From Paucilactobacillus vaccinostercus DSM 20634 (GTDB lineage Bacteria > Bacillota > Bacilli > Lactobacillales > Lactobacillaceae): 64,000 bases of DNA. This document shows positions 33,492-42,850 of the stretch, piece after piece. Both the position numbers and the translations under genes were made by a program. Every line of letters begins with the position of its first letter. Position 1 is the first letter of the stretch. Under the pieces are notes generated by a model. That model saw nothing but the letters and a program-made list of their open reading frames with translations, was not told where the DNA came from and did no database searches. Location: contig NZ_AYYY01000061.1 in the NCBI RefSeq assembly GCF_001436295.1, positions 124,001-188,000 on the forward strand, in the 5' to 3' direction.

Positions 33492-35030
33492 ATGACGAAG
33501 GAGACGAGTACGATCGCAGTTCAACTTTCAGATGATTTAAGAGCCCTTTTATTGGCGAGCAACCTCGGATTAAATAAAAATCATCCGCTCGCGGGGTGGA
33601 ATTTTCTCACCATTTTATACCATGATGGTGCTAGTAGCGCGGTACCCATTACTAAAGATTTTCTTCTTCAGAAATATAATCACGATTATCGTGACTTTAA
33701 GGGCCACGAAGACCCGATCAAAGATGAAACGATGAAACACATTATGGCTGTCCTGACGGGACCGGCCGGCTTGGTCGAAGTTTCACCGCGCAAGGTGCGC
33801 GAGCGGATGCGTAACGGATTTTATCATATTCACCAGTCGTACGTGTACCGCATTACGAGTAGTGGAATTGAATATCTTAAAATGATGCAACGGGTCGTGG
33901 ATGCCGAAAGTACCGTTACGGCTAACACGAACCGTATCGACGAGTATTGTCAGCTCGTTGCCCGGCTAAACCAAGCAACGGAAAGCGCCGAAAGTACCCA
34001 ATTTTACAATGATTTTCATAACATGGTGACGGCTTATGATGATGTGATGAAGGGCATGCATAAGTTGGACGAAGATCTCGATGAGCTCGCCAACGATTTA
34101 GCCTTCCAACATGGGAGTGAAGAGGCCCATCATTTACAGGTCATGTTAACGGATAAAGCAGTGCCATCATTTAAAAAGATGCTAGCGACTGGGAAACCGA
34201 TCAAGGCAATGGCTTACTCGGAGCACTTCATCGAACGGGTCGCTCGGAGTCAGCAGGGGAGCGATGATTTGGATACGGCGCATGCGATTGAAGACACGGC
34301 CAGTATGCTGCTACGATTTAACCGAACGAAAGACTACGTCAAACGCCAAATGGCTCATTTAGCGATGAGTTTTGAATCAAACGAGAGTGCGATCGATACG
34401 AGCTTGGATTCAATGTACATGCTCTTTGGCACGATTATGAATGCTGTGAAGTTGCTCGGGCGCGAATACGAACATGTTAAGAGCCAGACGGTGGATGTGA
34501 AGGCCCTAACGGATCAAATTGATGCTTTGATGACGCATTATCAGACGCTACGGGTACCAACTCAGATTCTCCGGCACCTGCCCATGGATCGGCAGATTGA
34601 AGATCGCAGCGATCTATTGGATGCCACCACGATGGGACCGGTGACGTATACGGCGGATGAAAGTAAGCAACAGGTCGCCACCGAAGCCGACAATCCGGTG
34701 GTAGCCAATGACCAGTTTGATGAACAGGCGCAGACGGCCGGTTTAGCTGAATTTCAGCGATTGGTCATGGTGGATGAGGACACGCTTGTCGTGGATCATG
34801 ACTTAGAATTTCAGACGGTGGTCGCACGCGATGAAGTCATGCGATTATACAGTGCGACGGGCTACGACTCGTACGCGGGGTTCGCACCATTTGGGCGACC
34901 GATTAAAGCGGCGCGACTGATGCCAACCGCGCAACCAATTCGCCTGCACTGCGTTAATGAACAGTTTAGCGTTTTTTTGCCGGGGGGCTTTACGGTTGAT
35001 TTCCAAAGTGAGGAGCAGGTAGATGACTGA
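33492..35030 (+). CDS. jetA: JetA/MksF-like subunit of Wadjet-type SMC defence system
   Basis: 512 residues. No catalytic motif; an N-terminal winged-helix-like region (residues 20-130) precedes a mostly helical middle, as in kleisin (MksF/JetA) subunits. I identify it mainly from its position as first of four overlapping genes ending with an SMC ATPase and a Toprim nuclease. The start is ATG 33492, with a poorly placed AGGAAGGA upstream. TATACT (about 33461-33466) is a likely -10. The last eight bases overlap jetB. Wadjet systems cleave small circular DNA such as plasmids. Confidence 0.75.
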   Translation: MTKETSTIAVQLSDDLRALLLASNLGLNKNHPLAGWNFLTILYHDGASSAVPITKDFLLQKYNHDYRDFKGHEDPIKDETMKHIMAVLTGPAGLVEVSPRKVRERMRNGFYHIHQSYVYRITSSGIEYLKMMQRVVDAESTVTANTNRIDEYCQLVARLNQATESAESTQFYNDFHNMVTAYDDVMKGMHKLDEDLDELANDLAFQHGSEEAHHLQVMLTDKAVPSFKKMLATGKPIKAMAYSEHFIERVARSQQGSDDLDTAHAIEDTASMLLRFNRTKDYVKRQMAHLAMSFESNESAIDTSLDSMYMLFGTIMNAVKLLGREYEHVKSQTVDVKALTDQIDALMTHYQTLRVPTQILRHLPMDRQIEDRSDLLDATTMGPVTYTADESKQQVATEADNPVVANDQFDEQAQTAGLAEFQRLVMVDEDTLVVDHDLEFQTVVARDEVMRLYSATGYDSYAGFAPFGRPIKAARLMPTAQPIRLHCVNEQFSVFLPGGFTVDFQSEEQVDD

Positions 35031-36018
35031 TTTAACGAGTTCGGAACGCCTAGTGATTAACCAGCTATTTGATCATGGAATTTTCACAAGCACGGTGACG
35101 CCGAAAATGACCAATAAAATGACGGACGCGATTAAGGCGGTCAAACGACCGCTAGTCCAGCAACATATCAATACGTATCTCAAACAGTTGGTTGGAAGTG
35201 GTCCAGATAACTATCAAAATAATTTTCTCTTTTTCATTGGCAGTAACCAATTAGACGAAGATCATGTCCACGTGTTGCTCGCGACCCTTAAGGCGGTGAT
35301 CAACTTACCAGAACTTAAGGGACGTGATGCCGATCGCGCGGTCGCGACGCAGTCGATTATGCGGCAGGTTCATAGTGAAGTGCCGAATCTCAGTGAAAAA
35401 CTGATTTACAAGATGATCACCGACTTATTCGTGACGCGCTTGGAACTTTTTAAGCCCGATATTCCCGAAAATTTAAGTGGCGAAGAAACCCAAGAAGTGG
35501 AGGAGTACTGGGATGTGAGCCCTGATTTCAATTACATTGCGCAATGTATCGTCAATTATTTGATGGCGCAAAAGGATACCCCCAAGTTAACGGCGGTTCA
35601 GCGTGTTAACCGCGCGTTGATGATCAAACGCTATATTAGTGCGAAAACGGATCCGGGATTATGGCCGACTTTAGTCAGCAATAAAAATGACGTCGCTGAG
35701 CAATGGGCCCAGCTCCAACGCTTTGACCTTGAATGTGGTAACGACTATGCGTTGCTACTCGATCGAACGCACCAGCCAAGCAGTGCCCGGCCCTTTGTTT
35801 TGGCAATTGCTGTGGCTCATTCGCTCGGAGCGGGGATTCCAGCCGCCCACTTAAATCAACGGATCAAACAGATTAACCACTCGGTGTTGCCCGATCACGT
35901 AGTGGCACCGGGGCTGGTTAGTCAGGCCTTAGAAGATAACGCACTGGCGTACGAACGGGGCGGATTTGTAATTCCATCCCCCCTCGTAAAGCGATTTAGT
36001 GCACAAAAAACGGAATAG
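35023..36018 (+). CDS. jetB: JetB/MksE-like subunit
   Basis: 331 residues, helical, with a segment of acidic residues (SGEETQEVEEYWDVS near 150). In Wadjet/Mks complexes JetB (MksE) is the KITE-type winged-helix dimer that binds JetA. No motif is decisive; assignment rests on gene order, size and overlap with jetA (8 bases, ribosome binding site GTGAGGAG inside jetA). It is 13 bases upstream of jetC. Confidence 0.72.
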   Translation: MTDLTSSERLVINQLFDHGIFTSTVTPKMTNKMTDAIKAVKRPLVQQHINTYLKQLVGSGPDNYQNNFLFFIGSNQLDEDHVHVLLATLKAVINLPELKGRDADRAVATQSIMRQVHSEVPNLSEKLIYKMITDLFVTRLELFKPDIPENLSGEETQEVEEYWDVSPDFNYIAQCIVNYLMAQKDTPKLTAVQRVNRALMIKRYISAKTDPGLWPTLVSNKNDVAEQWAQLQRFDLECGNDYALLLDRTHQPSSARPFVLAIAVAHSLGAGIPAAHLNQRIKQINHSVLPDHVVAPGLVSQALEDNALAYERGGFVIPSPLVKRFSAQKTE

Positions 36019-36031
36019 GAGTTGAACAGTC

Positions 36032-39000
36032 GTGCCATTTAATCAGCAATTAATTCCAGTTAGTTTTCACCTTCGTAATTTTAATAAGTACCACCAGCTC
36101 GACCTACCAGCTTCCAAGAACGGTAATTTAACGTTGATTGGTGAAAACGCGGTTGGAAAGACGACGCTCGCCAACTGCTTTTTCCCAATGCTCATTGATG
36201 GGGCTATCTCGACGCCTTCCTTTAACCCTGCTAAGGGGACCGATAAGTTGGGACAATCGATTAACCCGCGTAATAGTGCCCGTGATACCCGTAACTTTGA
36301 GGGGATGCTCCTCGGCTGGGGCGCCGGTGCCATGAAAGTCCGGACCGGCTATAGCTACATTTTGTGGCAATCTGATCAGCGGCAACTCATCACTGGGATT
36401 GGTGCCTATCGTGCCCAAGGGGCGACACGGAAACCAACTTGGTGGTTCGTAGCCAGTCAGGAAGGGCTCGAACCTAAATTAGAAATTGTGACGACGGATG
36501 ATGCCGGTAAGAGTCTGGGTCGCGACGAATTTATCGCCCAGAACCGGCATCTGGGAGAACAATTGAAGGTCTACGATCGGGCTGAGGATTATCGGGACTA
36601 CGTGGCCAACCACGTCTACGGATTTACCAGTGAGGCCCTCGGGAAGTTGGCCAATGTATACCGCCTTCTGGCGTCACCAATCTTGACGGCGGGGAATGCG
36701 AAGTTTACCCCAATTCGGGAAGCGCTCCGAACCGCGCAGGAAGGGATTGACCCGCAGGTAATTAACGATGTCGCTGAAAGTCAGCGTGAAGTGAACCGGA
36801 TGAACGGGATTCTCACGCGGGTTCAGCGCGCTCAGGATCGGTTGCAAAAGCTGCAACAGGAACTTTTCTGGCGTAACCTCAATCATTTACAAGAACTACG
36901 ACTGCAACCCTATAGCGAGCGTCATCACCAGTACGAAGATCATCGCAAGAAGTTTGAAAGTACGGGAGATCAGATTCAACAGCTAAGTACCCAACAGCAG
37001 TTGACCAGTCAAAACCTCTTGGATACGCAGACGCAGTTAGCAGCGATGCAAAAACAAAAGGCCGAGCAGGAGTATGTCATAGAGCGTAAGCACCAGTATG
37101 AAAGCCAGATCAGTCAGGCTAAGCGCGAACTGGATAAGTATCGTAAAGAGGCGCGGCATAAGACGGCTTTGCAGCACCAGTTGGGCGAACTGACGCAGCA
37201 GTTGACCAAACTAAATCAGCAGGCGCAGGAACTAGATGAACGCCAATTAAAGCCGCTTCAAGCATCGCTAGACGCCAAGACGGCGAATTTGCAAGAGTTA
37301 GCCGCCATGGTGGCAGAAGTGACGGTAGCCGGGACGCAGCACCAGCTAGCACAGTATCTGCAATTGATGCAGCAGCTGATCACCAAACATCGGTCACTGA
37401 CTGAGATGATCGACCATCTTGACGCCAATATGAAGGTGGTCGACGGGATGCAAGGGGATCTGGATATTCGGATTGATCAGCGGCTTACTAATCCGATGAC
37501 GAGTCGTGCGCGGGGACATTTGCACGAAGATAACCGGGAGATTCACCAAGCTGGAATGGCTAAAATGAATGAGCAGTTCATCGCGTTGAACAAGCAACGA
37601 GCAGATTTGATTGTCGATCATGGCGATCTTAAACGGCTCCTCGGTCATCAGGAGCGCATTAACGAGTTACAAACGATTAACTCGCAGCTCCAAACCTACT
37701 TGCAAGATAGTGATGCGGTCCAAACGCAGATTAAAGAACGCACGATTAAGCAGACGGGCCTTGATGAAGAGTTGGCTCAATTAAACCGGATGATGGATCC
37801 GAACTTTAATATCGACGATCAAGAAGCCCGGATTAAGGAGTTACAACGCCAGTCCGATGCGCTGAAGATTGATCTGCAACTGGATGTGCGGATGGCCGAA
37901 ACGAGTATGGCGCTGCAAAAATTTACCACGGACAACAATACCCTGATCAAAAAGATCAGTGAACAACGCGGGATTCAAAATGAGTCCCAAGCGGCGATGG
38001 GGGAAGATGAACAGGTTCTAGCAGACATGAAAGCGCAAATTTCTCGGGCATTAACGGCCCTCACGCCGTATATGGCAGATGGCCAGCACCTGACCAACGT
38101 GGCGGAGGCCGTCGCCTTTGTGCATGCGAACGGCAGTCGAGTGCGTAATAGTAATTATGCCGGCATTAGTGCTCAGGTTAGCCGGTTGATTCATGATAAT
38201 GATAATAACGGTGTGGATCAATATGCGTTGGACAACCTATTTGAAGAACGTGGCTATACTGAAATGGTTGGACTAATGCGGGGCAAACGGGTGGCACAAA
38301 ATGGTGATATGGTTACCGTGACGTTCGATATTGCGGAAGCCCAGCGATTGATGCAGGCTGATGAAAAGGACGTGCAGCAGTCACTAGAGACGCTTACCAC
38401 GGGGAATAATCTCGCCCAGATTGTGTATACAGAAGCTGTCATCGATCGAATTGCCAGTCAATACCGGCTAATCAATGAATACAACCAGATGTTGGCAGAA
38501 GGTGGTCGAGCACAAAAAATTCATTTGAAGGTGACATTACGGCCGGATACGGTGACCCAGACCGTCATCGATGAAGCCCGTGATTTGCAGCGGGAAGAAC
38601 GGCCTGCGTTGCAAGACGAGATTGCCCGCCGGTTGGAAAAACTAGCGAATAATCCCGATACCGCGGATGATGACGATGAATTTTATCGGGCTGCACAGCT
38701 GAGCTTGGATACCCGGCAGTGGTCGAACTTTGTGGTCCTCATCAAGCGGCGTCAAAACGGAGACTATGAAGAAGTGGATGACAAATTTGTGCAATCCGGT
38801 GGTTCCGGTGCCGAAAAGTCCCAAGCGATGGTTCTACCGTTGTTGCTAGTGCCTAAAATGGTCCTACAACGTGCGAGCCGGCCGGACGCTCCGGGACTCG
38901 TCATGTTTGATGAGTTCGCGGATAAGCTGGATCCGGAGACGGCCAAAGCCTTTGCCAACACGATTACGAACTTTGGGTTCAACTTCATTGCGACGATGCC

Positions 39001-39148
39001 AAGCGGTGCGCAAAATAAGATCTTGGCCGACGGTGTCGAAAACATTGCTTACGACGTGATTGCACCGCAAACGCAAGATGACGGGCGGTTCCATAAAAAT
39101 ATTGTCCGACCAGCCCTTATCTGGCAAATGGCGCGGGATCATGAGTAG
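36032..39148 (+). CDS. jetC: JetC/MksB-like SMC ATPase
   Basis: 1038 residues. N-terminal Walker A GENAVGKT (37-44), two long coiled-coil stretches rich in Gln and Leu (about 260-480 and 540-700), and C-terminal signature QSGGSGAEKSQA and Walker B VMFDEFADKLDPETA (MukB/MksB type). This is the SMC motor that extrudes DNA loops. GTG 36032 follows AGGAGTTG. The protein is shorter than typical JetC of other Wadjet types (about 1100-1400), giving short coiled-coil arms. It overlaps jetD by eight bases. Confidence 0.85.
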   Translation: MPFNQQLIPVSFHLRNFNKYHQLDLPASKNGNLTLIGENAVGKTTLANCFFPMLIDGAISTPSFNPAKGTDKLGQSINPRNSARDTRNFEGMLLGWGAGAMKVRTGYSYILWQSDQRQLITGIGAYRAQGATRKPTWWFVASQEGLEPKLEIVTTDDAGKSLGRDEFIAQNRHLGEQLKVYDRAEDYRDYVANHVYGFTSEALGKLANVYRLLASPILTAGNAKFTPIREALRTAQEGIDPQVINDVAESQREVNRMNGILTRVQRAQDRLQKLQQELFWRNLNHLQELRLQPYSERHHQYEDHRKKFESTGDQIQQLSTQQQLTSQNLLDTQTQLAAMQKQKAEQEYVIERKHQYESQISQAKRELDKYRKEARHKTALQHQLGELTQQLTKLNQQAQELDERQLKPLQASLDAKTANLQELAAMVAEVTVAGTQHQLAQYLQLMQQLITKHRSLTEMIDHLDANMKVVDGMQGDLDIRIDQRLTNPMTSRARGHLHEDNREIHQAGMAKMNEQFIALNKQRADLIVDHGDLKRLLGHQERINELQTINSQLQTYLQDSDAVQTQIKERTIKQTGLDEELAQLNRMMDPNFNIDDQEARIKELQRQSDALKIDLQLDVRMAETSMALQKFTTDNNTLIKKISEQRGIQNESQAAMGEDEQVLADMKAQISRALTALTPYMADGQHLTNVAEAVAFVHANGSRVRNSNYAGISAQVSRLIHDNDNNGVDQYALDNLFEERGYTEMVGLMRGKRVAQNGDMVTVTFDIAEAQRLMQADEKDVQQSLETLTTGNNLAQIVYTEAVIDRIASQYRLINEYNQMLAEGGRAQKIHLKVTLRPDTVTQTVIDEARDLQREERPALQDEIARRLEKLANNPDTADDDDEFYRAAQLSLDTRQWSNFVVLIKRRQNGDYEEVDDKFVQSGGSGAEKSQAMVLPLLLVPKMVLQRASRPDAPGLVMFDEFADKLDPETAKAFANTITNFGFNFIATMPSGAQNKILADGVENIAYDVIAPQTQDDGRFHKNIVRPALIWQMARDHE

Positions 39149-39980
39149 CTATCAAGATGCTTATGAAGCGCAAACGGGCCGTGTTGCACCGGCACAAGCC
39201 GCGCAACTAGATGCGTTATTTGATAAGATGGTGCGTCACGAATTATTACCACCGCGCGGCCAACAAGCTGTCGACGCTGGATTGACGGCGCACACATTGA
39301 ATGATGCGCAGGAGAATCCAGCGCTGTACCAGTACTACCGCTGGATGGTGACGACTTATTTTGGCAACCAGCCGATTGATGAATTACCCGCACAACTGAT
39401 CGGCAGGTCGTTAACCTGTGCCAATATTTTTCAGACAACGCTCCCACAACCGCTCACGTTGAACGTCTGGCAGATGACGGCAATGCAAGACTTTCCGCTA
39501 ATGACCGACCGAGCCGTGATTGTGGAAAATAACGGTATTCTTATCTGGCTGTTGCATCGACATCCCAACTGGCCGTTGATTAATCAGGAAGGTAATAACT
39601 TTAATCAGCCGTCAGTGAAGATGATGCAGACGCTGGAACGACGGGGGCTGGCCTATACGTACCTCGGAGATTTGGATACTGACGGTATTGAAATTGCGGA
39701 TCGGTTGTACGGTAAACTACAGCGAACCACCATCGAGGCGTTCACGGCACTGCAATCCCCGCTCACCGTGGCGAAGTGGGTGACGTTGTACGGCAAACCG
39801 CCGGTATCGGCACATCGCACCCGTGCTGGTCAGGTACAACAATCAATTTTTCAGCAGGAGCTGAATACGATCCATTTGCTCGGTAAGTTTGTGGAGCAAG
39901 AGCAGCTCATTCAACAGTACGAGGCATTGATTAGCCAGTGGCTCGTTAAAAAAACACCGTCATCATTCGATTCGAAATGA
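39141..39980 (+). CDS. jetD: JetD/MksG-like Toprim nuclease
   Basis: 279 residues. A Toprim core is visible: VIVENNGI (Glu129) and YLGDLDTDGIEIADRL (Asp177, Asp179), the arrangement of DUF2220/DUF2399 JetD proteins, which cut DNA after topological recognition. It is shorter than most JetD proteins (about 350-400), with a reduced N-terminal domain. The start is ATG 39141, translationally coupled to jetC. The stop lies inside the terminator hairpin that ends the operon. Which of the three Wadjet types this belongs to cannot be settled by eye. Confidence 0.78.
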   Translation: MSSYQDAYEAQTGRVAPAQAAQLDALFDKMVRHELLPPRGQQAVDAGLTAHTLNDAQENPALYQYYRWMVTTYFGNQPIDELPAQLIGRSLTCANIFQTTLPQPLTLNVWQMTAMQDFPLMTDRAVIVENNGILIWLLHRHPNWPLINQEGNNFNQPSVKMMQTLERRGLAYTYLGDLDTDGIEIADRLYGKLQRTTIEAFTALQSPLTVAKWVTLYGKPPVSAHRTRAGQVQQSIFQQELNTIHLLGKFVEQEQLIQQYEALISQWLVKKTPSSFDSK

Positions 39981-39994
39981 TGACGGTGTTTTTG
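39952..39994. terminator. Terminator of the jet operon
   Basis: AACACCGTCATCATT/AATGATGACGGTGTT hairpin followed by TTTTTG; also usable by the convergent MATE gene. Confidence 0.9.
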
Positions 39995-40013
39995 TTTGGT
40001 AGCTTTAATGAGG

Positions 40014-41336
40014 TTATTTGACCTGTCGAACTTGATGTCGATAGAGTGCCCAACCCATGATTGCAGTTAATACGTCGGCAACTGCTTGAGCCCAGATAAT
40101 ACCGTAATAACCGAACCAGAGATTACCTAAAACGATGGCAATGGTGAATAAAACGCCTTGCCGTGAAATAGACATTGCGAGGGCATTGAATGCTTGAGCA
40201 GTGGACTGGAAAACGGTTGTGTAAACTAAAATGGCACCGCCAAACGGAGTTGTAATTAATAGGATTTGCAGAATTTGAGTACCGTAATGAATAACGGCCG
40301 GATTGTTCAAGAATAGGCTCACGAGCCATGGGGCAATCAAGATCATTAGTGCCGCCACGATTAGGGCCCACACAACTTCAACAAGTATATCGAAACGGAT
40401 AATCTTTTGCAGGCGTTGATGGTTCTGAGCGCCATAATTATACCCGATCAATGGCTGTGCCCCAAAGGCAAAGCCAACCATGACAGAATTCACGATTTGC
40501 GAGACCTTAGTGGCAATTCCAAGTGCTGCCACCCGATCAGCACCGTAGTGGGCAAGGTAATTATTGAAGACGGCAGTTTGATAGCTGATCATTAGGTTGG
40601 TGATTGAAGCTGGGAGTCCAATTACCAGAATTTGCCAGACATCTTTTTTGGCCAGTGAAACCTCATGCCAGTTGACGTTAATGACTTTGCAGCGTTGCCG
40701 AATATATTGAATGAGAATAATATCAGTTAACGCGTAGCCCAGGAGGTTAGCAAAGGCGGCACCAGCAGCACCCCAGCCGAAAACAAGAATGAAGAGCGGA
40801 TCAAGGATGATATTGAGGGCGAGACCAGCAATCATGCCAATCATATTTTCGGTTGCTCGTCCCTCCGTGCGCATTAGGTTACCAGGGATGATGGAAATGG
40901 TAACGAGTGCGGCGCCAATATTAAAAACTCGGTAAAATTGAGCAGCATAGGGATAAGTCGCTGTTGTTGCACCTAAGGCTGTCAAAATGGGATGCTCAAA
41001 GATCAACATTAGGCTGGCTACGATGAGACTTGAGAAAATCCCAGTGTAAAAGCAATAACTACTTACATGGCGGCCCAGTTCATGGTTTCGGCGTCCAAGG
41101 AGTCGAGAAACGTAGGCACTTCCACCAAGACCAAAAATATCGCCGAGGGCAATCATGAGGTTAAACAGTGGCGTGCACAATGATACGCCTGCAACCAAAG
41201 CTGTGTTTTGGGTCATTGAAACAAAAAAGGTATCGGCGACGTTATAGATCATACTAGCTAACATACTCAAGACGACGGGCATGGCAAGAGTAAAGTAGGC
41301 CGTTTTGATCGGCGCTCGTTCAAATAAATCTTCCAC
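40014..41336 (-). CDS. MATE-family efflux transporter
   Basis: 440 residues with twelve hydrophobic helices. MATE features include PVVLSMLASMIYNVADTFFVS at the start and GFAFGAQPLIGYNYGAQNHQRL near residue 280. Such proteins export cationic drugs or metabolites using Na+ or H+. Start is GTG 41336 (GTG GAA GAT) after GGAGG. It lies 35 bases downstream of the Ldh2-type gene on the same strand, so it may be in the T-box-controlled transcript. Confidence 0.88.
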   Translation of the reverse strand: MEDLFERAPIKTAYFTLAMPVVLSMLASMIYNVADTFFVSMTQNTALVAGVSLCTPLFNLMIALGDIFGLGGSAYVSRLLGRRNHELGRHVSSYCFYTGIFSSLIVASLMLIFEHPILTALGATTATYPYAAQFYRVFNIGAALVTISIIPGNLMRTEGRATENMIGMIAGLALNIILDPLFILVFGWGAAGAAFANLLGYALTDIILIQYIRQRCKVINVNWHEVSLAKKDVWQILVIGLPASITNLMISYQTAVFNNYLAHYGADRVAALGIATKVSQIVNSVMVGFAFGAQPLIGYNYGAQNHQRLQKIIRFDILVEVVWALIVAALMILIAPWLVSLFLNNPAVIHYGTQILQILLITTPFGGAILVYTTVFQSTAQAFNALAMSISRQGVLFTIAIVLGNLWFGYYGIIWAQAVADVLTAIMGWALYRHQVRQVK

Positions 41337-41371
41337 AGAAATCCTCCAATGTGGGTGTCATAGAATGAACA

Positions 41372-42454
41372 TTAAAGGGCTTGCGGTGCCGATAAATGAC
41401 ATTGTGCAGCAATTTCGGCAAGTTGGTCGGCGGTGGTGTCATCGATGCTGACACCATGAACCTTATTTTCATCGTAGTGCTTGTATTCGCGGTCGCCTGG
41501 AATCATGATCTGGGTTCCGGGCTGATGATCGAGGTTGCGAATTCGAGTGAACATGCTTTGAGCGTTGGCCTTGAGGGTTGCTAAATCGCCAAAGAATGAC
41601 GGATCAAGCACCATGAAGAACTGACTGAAATCATGTTTACCCGTGTTGGTATCGGCCGAAATTGAGCCCTGAGCTAGGATGCCGGTCAACAATTCTACGA
41701 CCAGTGAGTTACCAAAACCTTTGTAGTTCGAGTTTTCCTCGGAGTTTCCCCCGAGTGTCAAAACGCCACCACCGGGTTGTTTTTCGGTGAAGGCAACTGC
41801 CGATAAGATGTCTTCGGCCTCATTAGCGTCCTTGACCACTTGACGATCACCATCAATGGCCCACTCACCAGGAATGGGGTCGCCCTTTTTGGCGAGAACT
41901 TGAATTTTACCACCCGAGACAACGGAAGTGGCCCCATCGAAGACAAACGGGTGGGGTTCACCGGGGAAGGTAAAGGCAAAGGCGTTGGATCCCAGAAAGG
42001 CATCCTTAGCGTTAGTCGGCACGACGAGGGGACGCGTATTGGTATTAGAAATACCAATTAGTCCCGCTTCGGCCGCCATGCGAGAGTAGTAGCCAGCCGT
42101 ACCGAAGTGGTTAGAATTACGAATAACGGCTGTGGCCACAACCGAATTTTTGGCCTTTTCAATCAGTTTGGTCATGGCAAGTGCCGAGGCAATGTGCCCC
42201 ATATTTTGGTTCGCATCAACGAGTAGGCTGGTAGGAGTTTCCTTTAAAATAAGGGGCTCATTTTGTGGTTCGATGGTATGGTCTTTAATCATGTTGATAT
42301 ACCAAGCGAGTCGTTGAATTCCGTGCGAAGAAATTCCCCGGAGATCGGCATCTACCAAGGTATCTGCGAGTAACGCACTGTTGTCTGGCGTAAAGCCATA
42401 TTTAGTAAAGACTTGAATTAAAAACTCATTTTCTGATTTAGCACTGATTTTCAT
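41372..42454 (-). CDS. Ldh2/Mdh2-family NAD(P)-dependent oxidoreductase
   Basis: 360 residues of the malate/L-lactate/ureidoglycolate dehydrogenase family, which is not a Rossmann fold. Family landmarks: DLRGISSHGIQRL (about 40-52), NSNHFGTAGYYSRMA with the catalytic His near 117, and NKGF-like NYKGFGNSLVVELLTG near 243. It reduces or oxidises a 2-oxo/2-hydroxy acid. I use ATG 42454 (MKIS), because AAGGATG is correctly spaced for it and too close for 42463. A T-box upstream ties it to amino acid starvation, which suggests a substrate linked to an amino acid. Confidence 0.87.
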   Translation of the reverse strand: MKISAKSENEFLIQVFTKYGFTPDNSALLADTLVDADLRGISSHGIQRLAWYINMIKDHTIEPQNEPLILKETPTSLLVDANQNMGHIASALAMTKLIEKAKNSVVATAVIRNSNHFGTAGYYSRMAAEAGLIGISNTNTRPLVVPTNAKDAFLGSNAFAFTFPGEPHPFVFDGATSVVSGGKIQVLAKKGDPIPGEWAIDGDRQVVKDANEAEDILSAVAFTEKQPGGGVLTLGGNSEENSNYKGFGNSLVVELLTGILAQGSISADTNTGKHDFSQFFMVLDPSFFGDLATLKANAQSMFTRIRNLDHQPGTQIMIPGDREYKHYDENKVHGVSIDDTTADQLAEIAAQCHLSAPQAL

Positions 42455-42480
42455 GCTGTGCATCCTTCTTTCTCATATTT

Positions 42481-42756
42481 AATAAAAAATCGTCCCTATG
42501 CAATTTGCATAAGGACGATGACGATGCAACCGTGGTACCACCTTTGTTTACGGTCTTTTACGGACCGCCTCAGTCTTCTCCCATGAGGGAAAAGAGGCGC
42601 AAGATAACGGTTGCCAAGCGGGGATGTAGCGTGAACCCATCCCGATATTCTGAGCTCATCTTCACTTAGTCCAAATCACATTCTTGCACCAACCGAATGC
42701 TCTCTACTGATCTGACTTAGCTACTCTTCTCATTAACATTTAATGTATTAAGACTA
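42481..42756 (-). promoter_or_regulatory. T-box leader upstream of the Ldh2-type gene
   Basis: Minus strand: stem I with AGTAGC, AGAGAGCATTCGGTTGGTGCAAGAATG, T-box core GGTGGTACCACGG (42542-42530), and terminator ATCGTCCTTATGCA/TGCATAGGGACGAT with T-run (42519-42481). The specifier side of stem I reads AAGTGAAGATGAG: GAT (Asp) or, one base on, ATG (Met) are candidates; not settled by eye. Confidence 0.9.
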
Positions 42757-42762
42757 AAGAAA

Positions 42763-42791
42763 AAACTAACCCAGAATCAGAAATTTGTCAA
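42763..42791 (-). promoter_or_regulatory. Promoter of T-box/Ldh2 transcript
   Basis: Minus strand TTGACA (42791-42786), 17-base spacer, TAGTTT (42768-42763). Between here and 42850 a CATAACC/GGTTATG hairpin (42810-42828) lies after the YitT gene. Confidence 0.6.
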
Positions 42792-42850
42792 GACGGGCCA
42801 TTAAAATATCCATAACCACAGGTTATGGATGCGTTTAAGACAATTGAAAA

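Noticed and set aside
33489-39980. SMC operon as housekeeping Smc-ScpA-ScpB or MukBEF condensin
   Set aside because: The SMC is short, MukB/MksB-like, and the fourth gene encodes a Toprim nuclease, which fits plasmid defence and not the housekeeping complex.
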